From Chara braunii (Eukaryota > Streptophyta > Charophyceae > Charales > Characeae), in NCBI GenBank assembly GCA_003427395.1, contig BFEA01000389.1:315152-377877 (forward strand): a stretch of 62,726 nucleotides of DNA, written 5' to 3'. Positions within the stretch are counted from its first letter, which is position 1. The number at the start of each line of letters is the position of its first letter. Below, one piece after another: positions 32,562-43,731 of this stretch. The notes beneath the pieces are model-generated. The model ran no database searches and had not been told where the DNA came from. It worked only from the letters and a program-made list of their open reading frames with translations. Made by a program: the position numbers and the translations under genes.

Positions 32562-34487
32562 ATGGCAATAGCAGCAGCCACTATGGTGTGTGGCTGGTAT
32601 CTGGTCCTCGTACTCACAGCGTGCCGGGGATCAGCTCTTAGAACCGGGATTCGGAGTCTTGCCTCCAATCCCAGCTGGCACGCGGGTGATTGCCTTCTTC
32701 AGGAGCCGACGAGTGCCGCTCCAGCAGCACCGCAGGAAGAGCGGCAGATAGAGTATTCGCCGTTTGTAAACGGTTCCATCACGCGCGTGACGTTGCATAC
32801 TCCCCGGGCGAATGCGACGGCGGGGAAAGATTGCCGTTCAGTAATTACGGACCTGGTGGTCGGTTCGGATGAATTGTATTATATCCTGCACCAGTACTGC
32901 CGAGTGGATGGTACTCTCGAGGATCGGGCGTTGTCGATTAGGAGACTGAACTTATCGCAGGTGCAGGACGGCAACGGTCCGAGCCCGCAGGAGGACGACT
33001 CCTTGATAAGTTACATGTGGCCATACGGGCAGCCGAACGGGACAATAATCCGCGAACCAGCGGATTTTGGAGATGCTCACGTGACAGGAATGGGTCTGTC
33101 GAAAGATGGGATGCATCTCGTCTTGAGCGTAACCAATGGAGACCCAAAAGTAACGCGGGGCAATGGAACCATATCTGGTGACCAAAATCGCTCCAGGTTC
33201 ACATCTTTGTCGCTCGCTGACGGCTATCGGTCGTCCTCCGACCCTTTGAGCACATTGGTCCAGGCGTGGACGTTAGAGTCTAACAAGGGTTTTCTTTACT
33301 ATTTGCAATCTGATTCCGTATTAATTAACGTCACCGTTAATCATGTCGGGCTTCCAAACGGCCCTCTGAACCAGCTGTCCCGTTTGGACATCCAAACGGG
33401 TATCGATCCTGACGAGGAGTTCCAACCTGGAAGCCTTCTCTCTGACGGCAGTTGCCTTTACTCCGTGACTTCTAACGACGGGTTGTTCGGGAGGAAGCTT
33501 GGGGATGGACATTTCGACCACTGTACATTTGCAGCCCCTTCCGTTCCTTTCCTGGGGAAAGAGATGGACGTGGTTGCAACGGCTCAAGGGTGTCACGTGT
33601 TCACGGCCGCAGACAACACAGTTGCGGTCTTCAAACTCATGGGGCCCTGCAGTAGTCTCAAAGAAAAGCGGGTACTCCCACATTATTTCGGAGAAGCAGA
33701 TGTTACGGCATTGGCACTCGGTAACTACAGCGACGGCTTAAGCCTTTATGTTGGAACCAGCGACGGCAGCGTGTATCACATTCCGCTGAACGGGTCGGAA
33801 CTGAGCCGTTGTGGAAACGAACCGTACAGCGACAGAGATTCCAGCGACAGATATTTCCGTTTAATGTTCTTTCCTTTTAAGCCTCCGTCAGATCTCTCAA
33901 GCATGATCGTTATAAATAGTCTGTCCACCCTAGGGGGTACTACATACGACCTAGTCATCATCTTTCTATATTCTCCTCCGATTTTTATAGCAATAGCAAT
34001 AATAAGGTGCACCGTGTTTTGCGTTCGCGGTTTTGTAAAGCGTCGACTCGGAGCTCTGGAACAGGCCAGTAATAACCATGCGGTTACCGGCCGGCCGATG
34101 ACTTCATCCGTACAGGACTGCACTCCCATGAACGGGTCGGAACTGAGCCGTTGTGGAAACGAACCGTACACCGGACGTGTCCTCTGCGACGGATATCCCA
34201 GCGACGGATATTCACGTTCACTGAAGTTTTTTCAGGACATTTTGTTTCCGTCAGGACTCGCAGGCATGATGTATTTCAATTTTACTATTTTACCCTACTT
34301 GACTGATATTCCATTCGACGGACCCTACGTATTTGGATATACGGCTCTGATAATACTCGGACACGTGGTAGCAGTTTGCATCGCGCGTAGCGTTCGCGGT
34401 TTTCTAGAGCGTCGACGTCCTGCTCTGGAACAGGTCAGTATTAACCATCCCGTTATCAACGGCCGGCCGACGACTGCATCCGTATAG
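32562..34487 (+). CDS. Receptor-like kinase ectodomain with beta-propeller-like repeats and two membrane segments, 641 aa
   Basis: The first ATG (32562) opens a hydrophobic signal peptide (MVCGWYLVLVLTACRGSALR), so I prefer it to the upstream TTG. The ectodomain (about residues 60-430) has repeating blade-like motifs: VTGMGLSKDGMHLVLSV, LLSDGSCLYSVTSNDG, TAADNTVAVFKL, VTALALGNYSDGLSLYVGTS. These suggest an NHL/WD-like beta-propeller. Many N-glycosylation sequons occur (NGS, NAT, NLS, NVT, NYS). A membrane helix near 33955-34020 (IIFLYSPPIFIAIAIIR) is followed by basic residues and a juxtamembrane segment. The whole block is then repeated with a second helix near 34330-34390 (YTALIILGHVVAVCIAR). 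The stop at 34485 (TAG) stands where the first copy has CAG, and the kinase continues in the same frame after it. As written it would encode a receptor without a kinase. It could alternatively be a pseudogene. Confidence 0.75.
   Translation: MAIAAATMVCGWYLVLVLTACRGSALRTGIRSLASNPSWHAGDCLLQEPTSAAPAAPQEERQIEYSPFVNGSITRVTLHTPRANATAGKDCRSVITDLVVGSDELYYILHQYCRVDGTLEDRALSIRRLNLSQVQDGNGPSPQEDDSLISYMWPYGQPNGTIIREPADFGDAHVTGMGLSKDGMHLVLSVTNGDPKVTRGNGTISGDQNRSRFTSLSLADGYRSSSDPLSTLVQAWTLESNKGFLYYLQSDSVLINVTVNHVGLPNGPLNQLSRLDIQTGIDPDEEFQPGSLLSDGSCLYSVTSNDGLFGRKLGDGHFDHCTFAAPSVPFLGKEMDVVATAQGCHVFTAADNTVAVFKLMGPCSSLKEKRVLPHYFGEADVTALALGNYSDGLSLYVGTSDGSVYHIPLNGSELSRCGNEPYSDRDSSDRYFRLMFFPFKPPSDLSSMIVINSLSTLGGTTYDLVIIFLYSPPIFIAIAIIRCTVFCVRGFVKRRLGALEQASNNHAVTGRPMTSSVQDCTPMNGSELSRCGNEPYTGRVLCDGYPSDGYSRSLKFFQDILFPSGLAGMMYFNFTILPYLTDIPFDGPYVFGYTALIILGHVVAVCIARSVRGFLERRRPALEQVSINHPVINGRPTTASV
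33787..34487 (+). repeat. In-frame tandem duplication of the transmembrane/juxtamembrane segment
   Basis: A 42-bp stretch starting TGAACGGGTCGGAACTGAGC is identical at 33787-33828 and 34129-34170 (offset 342 bp, 114 codons). The downstream juxtamembrane parts (CGTTCGCGGTTTT, GCTCTGGAACAGG, GGCCGGCCGA) also match, with the membrane-helix part more diverged. The copies end at CAG (34113) and TAG (34485), so the duplication preserves frame and the stop arose in copy two. Confidence 0.9.
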
Positions 34488-35609
<1,122 letters not shown>

Positions 35610-35648
35610 GGGAAAGGATGAGAACTGTAAAATTCAATACTCTTTTTT

Positions 35649-35680
35649 TAATATATATATACATATATATATATATATAT
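35649..35680. repeat. (TA)n tract after the kinase
   Basis: About 32 bases of TA with one ACAT interruption. It lies 40 bp past the end of the kinase coding region, in a T/A-rich 3' region. Confidence 0.95.
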
Positions 35681-36062
35681 GACTTCATTTGTGTCTCAGC
35701 GAGGGATAGCCACTGGCATTGTAGTATTAGGTAGAATTCTAGCTCCTGACCTGCTTATTAACTGTTACATGGAAGGTGTTCAAATCTTTCACGTGCTGGC
35801 AGGTAAAAGTCACTTTGCGGGCCAAGAGCTGAAGTTGGTAATATTTGGATGTGTGGAACATTCATTAGATTCAGCGAAAGGTATTTTAGAGCAAGACCGG
35901 GTATGCGCTGGACGTCTTGCCATCATTGGCTGTCGCAGAAGTGTAAAAGTGTTACGGCACTGTAGCATTGGGCTTGTAGTAGTTGTCAACTTGTCACCAA
36001 CTCCACATTCTGGTATTGAATCTTCTCAATTTAAACGACAGACTTTAATAGTTTTGAAGTAA
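35679..36062 (+). CDS. Short hypothetical ORF, 127 aa
   Basis: An open frame from ATG at 35679 directly after the (TA)n tract. The product has hydrophobic stretches (ATGIVVLGRILAPDLLINCY, IGLVVVVNLSP) and no known motif. No homologous neighbour or regulatory signal supports expression, and a chance ORF in this setting is plausible. Confidence 0.2.
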   Translation: MTSFVSQRGIATGIVVLGRILAPDLLINCYMEGVQIFHVLAGKSHFAGQELKLVIFGCVEHSLDSAKGILEQDRVCAGRLAIIGCRRSVKVLRHCSIGLVVVVNLSPTPHSGIESSQFKRQTLIVLK

Positions 36063-36735
36063 TTGCGACGGCCAGAGATCATCTCACAAATCAAAGAGTT
36101 TCAAAAAAATAAAAAAAATAAAAAAAAATCAAAGAGTTAAGAAATCGCCCTTGAGGTGATATCAGATGCATGTTATTTTCCAACTTGTGGTAACATCTTT
36201 CCGAGGATTTTATTATGTCCTCATTAATATCGGCTTTTAAAATATATTAATCGTAACCCTTAAGCGGCATTGGCCACAGGCAGGAGTTGGTGGGCCGCTG
36301 CGAGCAGGGGAAGGAAGGGCTGAAGTTTTAGAGAAGGCAGGTGCATGAGGGCCATCGAGGACGGGGAAGTGCAGTTGGGGAGTTTGCGCAGGTTTGTTCA
36401 CAGCGCGCGGGCAACGAGAGAGAGGCAGCCATTGTCAGGGCAGATGGCGGCGTGGAAAGATTTTGTCGCCATGCCCACCGTCTGATAGGAAGTAGAAAGA
36501 GACAAAGAGGGGACGCACTTCTGAATGCAAGAAAGGAAAAAGACGAACGCACCTGAGGGTACGATAAGCATTAGTCCATTCCAACCTCACGCCCACTCAC
36601 CAAATCTCGAAGAGAAGTCTATGGCGCAGCCGATGACTGTTGAAAGCATCGGAGTAGCAGGCTGGGGATTCAACAACTTTCGACCGGAGGTGTCTAAAAG
36701 CATTCTCTGACAACTTGAGGAACTTTTTTAATGAG
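36063..36735. other. No recognised feature
   Basis: Contains an A-rich stretch (36099-36130) and a purine-rich patch at 36340-36560. Short frames only. Confidence 0.5.
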
Positions 36736-37210
36736 TTTTGTATTATGTGAAGCACACATCAGTAAATTTTCAGGGCATTTGGATGTGCCAAAAAACAAAA
36801 GAAAAATCACCAAAGATGGCGGTGTCGAAAACGTGCTGGCTCACTAACTAATATTGAGTCTCTTTTAGTTTTTTCCTTTTTTTTTAATTACTTTTCTTTT
36901 CTGAAGTTCGGGACGCTGTTTATATGTGGGGCTTGTCATCCAGGATCCTGGTGCCCCCTGTTTTGTTCTATTTGGCTGTTCCCCTCCCCTTTCCTTTACC
37001 TCTTTGCCTTTTGGCTGTGTGCAATTGGGTAGATATGACACACAGGGGTGAGGGCAGCCGCCGCTCAACCACATCCACGTCGGCGGCCTTGTACGCAAGA
37101 GGTTCTGAACAGGGGGAGTTGTAAGTAAGAAGATAAAAAATGAATTCATATCTTTTTTGTTTCTTTCGATTTTGCGCTCTGATAACTCTGTGACAATATA
37201 TATATATATA

Positions 37211-37990
37211 CACGGTTACCAGCCCGTATGTACGGAGGCCCCCGGGCGGACCTCCGTATGTTTGGGCGTTCGGAGTCCCGTTCGGGGGCCGAACCTGAAG
37301 GGGTTTGGCCTCCACCAAAAATGATTTCGGCACCTAAAAATAATTGATTGTTTCTATTTTTTTTTTGGTAAGTTCTTTATGGTGCAAGATACATGCATTT
37401 TAATTTTGAAGTCATTTTGCTGAGCCAAAACAAAATGAAAAATCTCCATAGATGGAGGTGTCAAAACGTGCTCGCCCACTCACAATTTTGTTTCTTTTCA
37501 CTCTTTAGTTTTTGTTTTCAATTTATTTCGGGGTCTAAACAATTTTATTATTTTTCAAAACTTTTTTCATATTTTTTTTAATCATCTGAAGTACACATAG
37601 ATAATTTTTCAGGGCATTCGGCTATGCCAAAAACAACTGAAAAATCGCCAAAGATGGCGATGTCAAAAAAAGGGCTTGCGCACTCACTAATTTTAATTCT
37701 CTAATTTCTCTTTTTATTTTTCTTATTTTTCTTATTAGTATTTATTTTCCGTATTTGATTTTTATTTCAAAATTGGTAAGGAATTTGGATGTAATGCTCA
37801 GGCAAATGTTGTTTATTTTATCCTTTTGCATATTGTATGTTTTTGTCAGATTTTTCTGAGTTTTTTTTTCTTGTTTTTTTTTTGGGAGGCCGGCGTTCGG
37901 CCCAAACGACCGAAGGCATCCCAAAGGGGTCCCGTACGTTCGGGCGTTTGGGTTCGGGCGTTCATCCCGTCTCGAACGCCGGCCACCCTG
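37211..37990 (+). mobile_element. MITE unit 1 (plus)
   Basis: Starts CACGGTTACCAGCCCG and ends CCGGCCACCCTG, flanked by (TA)n on both sides. Holds GATGGAGGTGTC and GATGGCGATGTC motifs near 37452 and 37652. Confidence 0.8.
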
Positions 37991-38002
37991 TATATATATA
38001 TA

Positions 38003-38685
38003 CAGGGTAACCGGCGTTCGGGATGGGCCGAACGCCTGAACGTACGGAACCCCTTGGGGATGCGTTCGGTCGTTCGGGCCTAACGCGGACCAAAAAAAAA
38101 AACAAAAAAAACTATTCAAAACAATCTGAAAAAAAATATATGTTATGGAGAAATATAAAATAAAGAACACTTGCCTGAGCATAACATCCAAATTCCTTAC
38201 CAATTGAGAAATAAAAATAAAATAAAAAAATAGAACTAATAATAAAAATAAGATAAAATAATAAAAGAAATAAAATTAGTTCATGAGCGAGCACGTTTTC
38301 GACACCGCCATCTTTCGCGATTTTTCTTTTTTTTTTGGCAGATCCAAATGCCTTGAAAATTTACACATGTGTACCTCACACAATACAAAACCCATCAAAA
38401 CAGTTTCAAAAAATAATAAAATTGTTTAGGCCCCGCAATAAAGTGAAAACAAAACGTAAAAAGTGAAAAAAACAAAGTAGTAAGTGGGCGAGCACGTTTT
38501 GACACCACCATCTTTGGCGAATTTTTATTTTCGTTTGGCTCAGCCAAATGACAACAAAATTCATAGGCATGTACCTCACATCATAGAGAACTCACGAAAA
38601 CAAATTCAGAAAATCAAACTTATTTTTAAGCCCCAGAATATTGTTTGGCGGGTGCCGAAAGCCTGTACGTACGGACTGGTGATCC
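38003..38685 (-). mobile_element. MITE unit 2 (minus)
   Basis: Starts CAGGGTAACCGGCG immediately after a 12-bp TA tract and is the inverted counterpart of unit 1. Contains GACACCGCCATCTTTCGCG at 38299 and GACACCACCATC at 38500. Confidence 0.8.
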
Positions 38686-38731
38686 TATATATATATATAT
38701 CGTCATATATATATATAGATATATATATATA

Positions 38732-39461
38732 CAGGGTTTCCGGGCTGGCCCGCGAACGATCGGGCGTTCGGAGTCCTGTTCAGGGGCCGAACACCTCCAG
38801 GTTCGGCCCCCGCCATAACTAATTTTGGGACCTAAAATACGCTTTTTTTTCTGAATTTGTTTTTGTAAAGTTCTCTGTAATGTAACCTACACGCCTATAA
38901 ATTTTGAAGCCCTTCTGCTAAGCCAAAAAAACATTAAAAATCCTCAAAGATGGGGGTGTCAAAACGTGGTCGCCCACTCACTATTTTTTTTTTTTCACTT
39001 TTAACTTTCTGTTTTTATTTTATTTCGAGGCCTAAAAAAAATTATTATTTTTTGAAAAATTTTTAATGTGTTATTTATTATGTAAGCTACATATCTGTAA
39101 ATTTTCAGGGCATTTTTCAATGCCAAAAAATAATTAAAAATCAGTAAAGATGGCGGGGTCGAAAGGTGCTGGCACACTCACTCATTTTAATTCTCTTTTT
39201 ATTTTTCCTTATTTTTATCACAGTGTTTATTTTCTGTATTTGATTTGTAATTCAAATTTAGTAAAGAATTGGGATGTAAGGCCCAGGCAAATGTTGTTTA
39301 GTTTATGTTTTTCCATAACATATATTTTTTGGGGAATTTTTGGAAAACTTTGTTGTTGTTTTTTTTTTTTTTTGGTATGCGTTCGGCCCGAATGGCCGAA
39401 GGCCTTTCAAGGGGTCCCGTACGTTCGGGCGTTCGGGCCTTCCCGAACGCCGGCAACCCTG
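38732..39461 (+). mobile_element. MITE unit 3 (plus)
   Basis: Starts CAGGGTTTCCGGGCTGG and ends CCGGCAACCCTG. It is flanked by a 46-bp TA tract on the left and a 46-bp TA-rich tract on the right. Confidence 0.8.
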
Positions 39462-39507
39462 TATATATATACATATATATCTATATATAAACATATTTAT
39501 ATATATA

Positions 39508-40275
39508 CAGGGTTGCCGGCGTTCGGGACAGGCCAAACACCCAAACCTGAACGCCCGAAAGTTTGGGACCCCCTCTCGACGCGTTCGGACGTTCGGCCGA
39601 ACGCGGAACCAAAAAAAAAAAAAAAAAAAAAAAAAAAACGTTTTGAAAAATTCTGAAAAAACAACATGTCATGCAGAAGAATCAACTAAACAACATTTGC
39701 CTCAACAGTCCATCCAAATTCCTTACCAAATTTGAAATAAATATCAAATACAAAAAATAAATAACATTAATGAAAAAAAAAAAAAAACGAGAATGACGTT
39801 ATTGCGTGGGCGAGCAAGTTTTTGACACCGCCATTTTTGGCGATTTTTCATTTTTTTTTGTCTTTTACAAATGCCGTGAAATTTTATACATATGTATCTT
39901 ACATAATAGAGAACCTACAAATAAAGTTTGATAAAATTAGTATTTTTTTCAGGCCCCAAATTAAAGGGGAAACAAAAAGTGAAAAGAAAAAAAAAACAAA
40001 TTAGTAAGTGGGAAAGCAAGTTTTGACACCACCATCTTTGCCGATTTTTCATTATTGTTTGGCTTGACAGAGTGACTACAAAATTGAGAAACAGGTAGCT
40101 TACATAACAGAGAACTCCCAAAACAAAAATTAGGAACAAATAATAATTTTTAGGTACCAAAATAATTTTTTGCGGGGTCCGAACCGCTTCGAGTTCGGCC
40201 CCCCTACGGGGACCGGAACGCCCGAACGTTCAGGGGTCAGCTTAGGGGCCTCCGTACGTTCGGTCTGGTAACTCT
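39508..40275 (-). mobile_element. MITE unit 4 (minus)
   Basis: Starts CAGGGTTGCCGGCGTTCGGG and ends near CGGTCTGGTAAC, before another TA tract. Confidence 0.8.
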
Positions 40276-40326
40276 TTCTCTATATATATATAAACATATG
40301 TGTAGACATATACATATATATATAAA

Positions 40327-40900
40327 CAAGGTGGCCGGCGTTCGGGACGGGCCGAACTCCCGAACCCGCACGCATTAACGTACGGGACCCCTTGGGGATG
40401 CGTTCGGTCGTTCAAGCTGAACGCGGACCCAAAAAAAAAAAAAAAAAAAAAAAGCTCTGAAACAATCTGAAGAAAACATATGTTATGTAAAACATAAAAT
40501 AATCACGATTTGCCCAAGCATGACATTAAAATTCCTTACTTAATTTGAAATAAAAATTAAAAAAAAAAAAAAAATACTAATAAAAAAATAAGAAAAAATA
40601 GAAAGAGAAATTAAATAATTAAAATTAGTGAGCGCAAGCTCGGTTTCAACACCGCCATCTTTGGTGATTTTTCATTTTTTGTTGGCATACTAAAATAACC
40701 TGCAACTTTACATATCTGTAATTCACATAATACAAAACTCATGCAAAACGTTTAAAAAATATATAAAATATTTGAGGCACCAAAATAAAATCATAACAAA
40801 AAGTTAAAAGTGAAAGAAGAAAAAAAAAAGGAGTAGCCGAGCTCGTTTTAACACCGCCATCTTTGACCATGTTTCATTTTTTTTTGTTTTTTTTGCTAGG
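40327..40900 (-). mobile_element. MITE unit 5 (minus), truncated
   Basis: Starts CAAGGTGGCCGGCG after a TA tract and follows unit 4 head-to-tail. It loses similarity near 40900, where sequence changes to a CGGCCGGG segment. Confidence 0.7.
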
Positions 40901-40929
40901 CTACTAGAGCGGCCGGGGGTAACTTGACC

Positions 40930-41700
40930 GGCCGGGCAAAAGAAAACAAAACAATATTGAGGCAAAAGTTAATCAGTTTATTTTTTTGCATAACATAGTT
41001 TTTTTCGGACTTTTTGAAATTCTTTTTTTTTGTTTTGTTTTTGCTGGGACCTTTCTTGGTCCTTGCAAAGGCTGGCCGAAACCCGGGCGGCCTGGCTGGA
41101 AGCCTGTTTTTTTTTGTTTTCTTTTTTTTCTCTTCTTTTATCTTTGCATCTGTCGATTGTAAAAAAAGTAAAAAACCATATGCAACATTTTTATCCCACC
41201 ACCAATCACAGAAAAAAAGAAGAAGAAAAAATTATTCCCTTTTTTATTACTTTTCCTTTGAGGCTACCCTAGTGGTTCGTGAACACTTGTCACGCCAAAA
41301 AGAAATAAAAATTAAAAAAAATAAAAACTATCTTTTATTTTAAATTTGATAAAGACTCTGGATGTGATTTTGAGGTAAAAGTTGTTCAGTTTATTTGTTT
41401 GCATAACATAGTTTTTTCAAACTTTTTTTTATTTTTTAAAATTTTTAGTTTTTTTTTGCTCTGACCTCTCCTGGTCCTTACACGGTCGTGCCGACCGGGA
41501 AGATAGTGTGACCCGGGAAGCCCAACTCGTAGCCTAGTTTTCTTTTGATTTTTTTTTTTTTTTTGTCAAAATGAAAAAGGACGTTGAAATGCCAGAAAAA
41601 AAATTAAGGTTGACATGTTTTTCAAACCCTACAATTGATTTTTTTTACTTTTGGTTTATTATTATTTTTTTTTTCCTGTTATGACAAATTCTCGGCCGCA
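40930..41700. repeat. Two diverged copies of a related T-rich repeat
   Basis: TTGAGGCAAAAGTTAATCAG (about 40955) and TTGAGGTAAAAGTTGTTCAG (about 41370) each precede a TTTGCATAACATAGTTTTTT segment, a T-tract and a GC-rich block (CTTTCTTGGTCCTTGC, TCTCCTGGTCCTTACAC). The TTTGCATAACATAG phrase also resembles an internal part of the MITE units. No gene. Confidence 0.6.
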
Positions 41701-43083
41701 TTAGACTGCCCATGCTCAGGCCTGCAGTTGGGATCTTGACAGCAAGCCGAGTTTGACTCAAGTGGTTATGACGGAGGGGTATATATAGTTGGCAATTGCT
41801 TCACCCTCGGGTCATTCTGGATCTGCTACGGTTCACGGGTTGTTCTGTAGACAAGCTCGGTACACGATGGTAAAAGTAACGATTTCTACAATGAGCGGAG
41901 CGGCGGTGATATTGGTCGAGGTGTCGGCCTTCCTGTGCCATTCACGACCAAGGCAACGCGACGCCACGGTGATCGTATCCTATAGTGGTTGTTCGATCTC
42001 CATGCCTCAACTAGTGGAGGTAACGTAAATATTGTATGAGTGGGGGTGTGAACTAGTAGTTGATTGGCAACATCGATAGACAGAGTCAGGCGATCAAGTG
42101 GTGGGAACGGGTTGTGTCAATACCTATTCTCTGCATGCCAATCCTGTGGATCCTCCGACAGTGATGCTCCCTGTTCTTCGTCCTTTCCACCCTCCTCGTC
42201 GATGAATCGTCTTTCTACCTTTTCTCTTCCCTCTAATCTTTCTATATTGTGGTCCTCTCGAACCGATCTTTTGCTCTCTCTGGAGATTCGCCCTACTCAA
42301 ACTCCTTTTCGATCATCCCGCTTTAATCGGAATTGTCTGTAAATCTCGTGGAGGTCATTTGTTGTATGCTTTCGGTGGTGGCGCATCAGTCGTAATACGA
42401 TCTGCATAGAGAAGTGATGCTTCTTGACGAGCACACTCTCGTGCTTATATAGGCGTGCGAGACTGGGAGATCCAAGCTCGTCTTGGGACTCCTCAATGGG
42501 GAAGTTGAAGGAGGCAGAGCGAGCATCACAAACAAGCTTGGATTATGGTTGACCAACGTATCCAGGTATCGGAGCCTATTATGATTAGTCTTTTGGGCAA
42601 GAAAGTAGTGAATTATGGTTGACCAACGTATCCAGGTATCTGGCTAGCCCTGCCTCATGCATGGGACTCCTCAATGGGGAAGTTGAAGGAGGCAGAGCGA
42701 GACACGGAATAGGCAGAGGGAGCATTATCTCGCCACGTAAAACTTCATGGGTCTAAACGACCTTGGACCTGTGAACTTCGAGCTGGACTTCTGGGATACC
42801 CATTGCCAACATGGTGAGAACCTGTGAGACGACGAGCCGGGCCCGATAGACCTGCCTCACGAGGAAGAAGAGTCGGAAATGGAGTCCACATCAAAAGAAG
42901 AAGAAGAGTGGAGTAGACAATCAAAGGACCAAGGAAGTGAACACAAAGAAATCGAAGCAAGTCCAAAGCCTGAAAGCGAAGAGTTGTCCTCTGGCTAGCC
43001 CAAGAATCAGCCTTGGCTCTGTCATCACGAAAGGCCTCAAGCGAGCTCACAACCAGCTGTCCCCGCAGATTTGACGAAGAACC
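41701..43083. other. No recognised gene; local direct duplications
   Basis: GGGACTCCTCAATGGGGAAG with following sequence occurs at 42486 and 42664. GTTGACCAACGTATCCAGGT occurs at 42548 and 42619 and, slightly altered, at 44730. The last match adds GAGCCTATTATGATTAGTCT, so a repeat of at least 70 bp is dispersed here. Confidence 0.6.
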
Positions 43084-43731
43084 ATGAGCTCCGAGAAGAC
43101 GTCGCTCGACACCACAATGTTGCAAAGTCCTCCTGCCATCGTCGACCCCACTCATGTCCTCCCACCTCTGCAGCCCCCGCCGCGAGTCGTCCCCGTCCTT
43201 CTCCCTACTCATGTGCTTCGTTCACGTCCTCTCTATCGCCGCCCCCTTAATTTTTTTTCCTTCTCCCCTCTCCCTGACATCGAGCTCCCTCTTGACTACC
43301 GCATTTTCGCTAACAATCTTTTCTATCAGCATCATTCCACCTTCTTCTATGCGGACTCCATCTTCAACCCTCCTATGGACCCGACTCTTTCTTCACCTTC
43401 AACATCGTTCTTTTCAGTGTTGCATGGAGACAATAGATGGAGATTATTCAACCACATAGAGTTGCATTGCATCATGCCGAGAATCTCCCACGCAACCGAT
43501 GATTGTGATTCGATACGCGATAATACCCTCTACACCATTCCCACACACTATGCTCAGCATCACACTGCCCTACCTAGACCCAATCTTTGGTTTCCCCACG
43601 CGTATGGTATTGCGCATTTTGTATATCTTCTCGATGTTGCGAGCAACTACTTCCCCCCACTTTCGCCTATCTGGCCACAATTGTTACCTTCTCCCCTCCT
43701 TACTAACCACAATCGAGCAGATCCTGTTTGA
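43084..43731 (+). CDS. Unknown protein, family copy A (215 aa)
   Basis: ATG at 43084 opens 215 codons. The N-terminal third is Pro/Ser-rich. The C-terminal half includes LFNHIELHCIMPRISHATDD, SIRDNTLYTIPTHYAQHHTA and AYGIAHFVYLLDVASNYFPP. A diverged copy on the opposite strand at 45387-45782 shares the pattern IEL...RD.T..TIPT.YA...AL...AH.I.H.V...D......FP, so this frame is part of a real repeated coding family. I do not recognise the family. The Pro-rich N-terminus may be out-of-frame noise. It could be a gene of a mobile element or a small host family. Confidence 0.5.
   Translation: MSSEKTSLDTTMLQSPPAIVDPTHVLPPLQPPPRVVPVLLPTHVLRSRPLYRRPLNFFSFSPLPDIELPLDYRIFANNLFYQHHSTFFYADSIFNPPMDPTLSSPSTSFFSVLHGDNRWRLFNHIELHCIMPRISHATDDCDSIRDNTLYTIPTHYAQHHTALPRPNLWFPHAYGIAHFVYLLDVASNYFPPLSPIWPQLLPSPLLTNHNRADPV

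Larger units (their letters stand above)
36736..40900. mobile_element. Chain of ~780-bp MITE-like units joined at (TA)n tracts in mixed orientations
   Basis: Four to five related units, plus a truncated one at 36736-36880, are separated by (TA)n tracts at 37196-37210, 37991-38002, 38686-38731, 39462-39507 and 40281-40326. Unit ends carry a shared terminal inverted motif, CAGGGTNNCCGG (for example CAGGGTAACCGG at 38003, CAGGGTTTCCGG at 38732, CAGGGTTGCCGG at 39508). The other end is a variant with GTTACCAG. Each full unit has GC-rich ends (GTTCGGGCGTTCGG) and an AT-rich centre with two copies of CCAAAGATGGCGGTGTC ~200 bp apart. Orientation is +, -, +, -, -. Adjacent opposed units form palindromes over 1 kb long. 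No protein is encoded, so they are non-autonomous. Confidence 0.85.
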
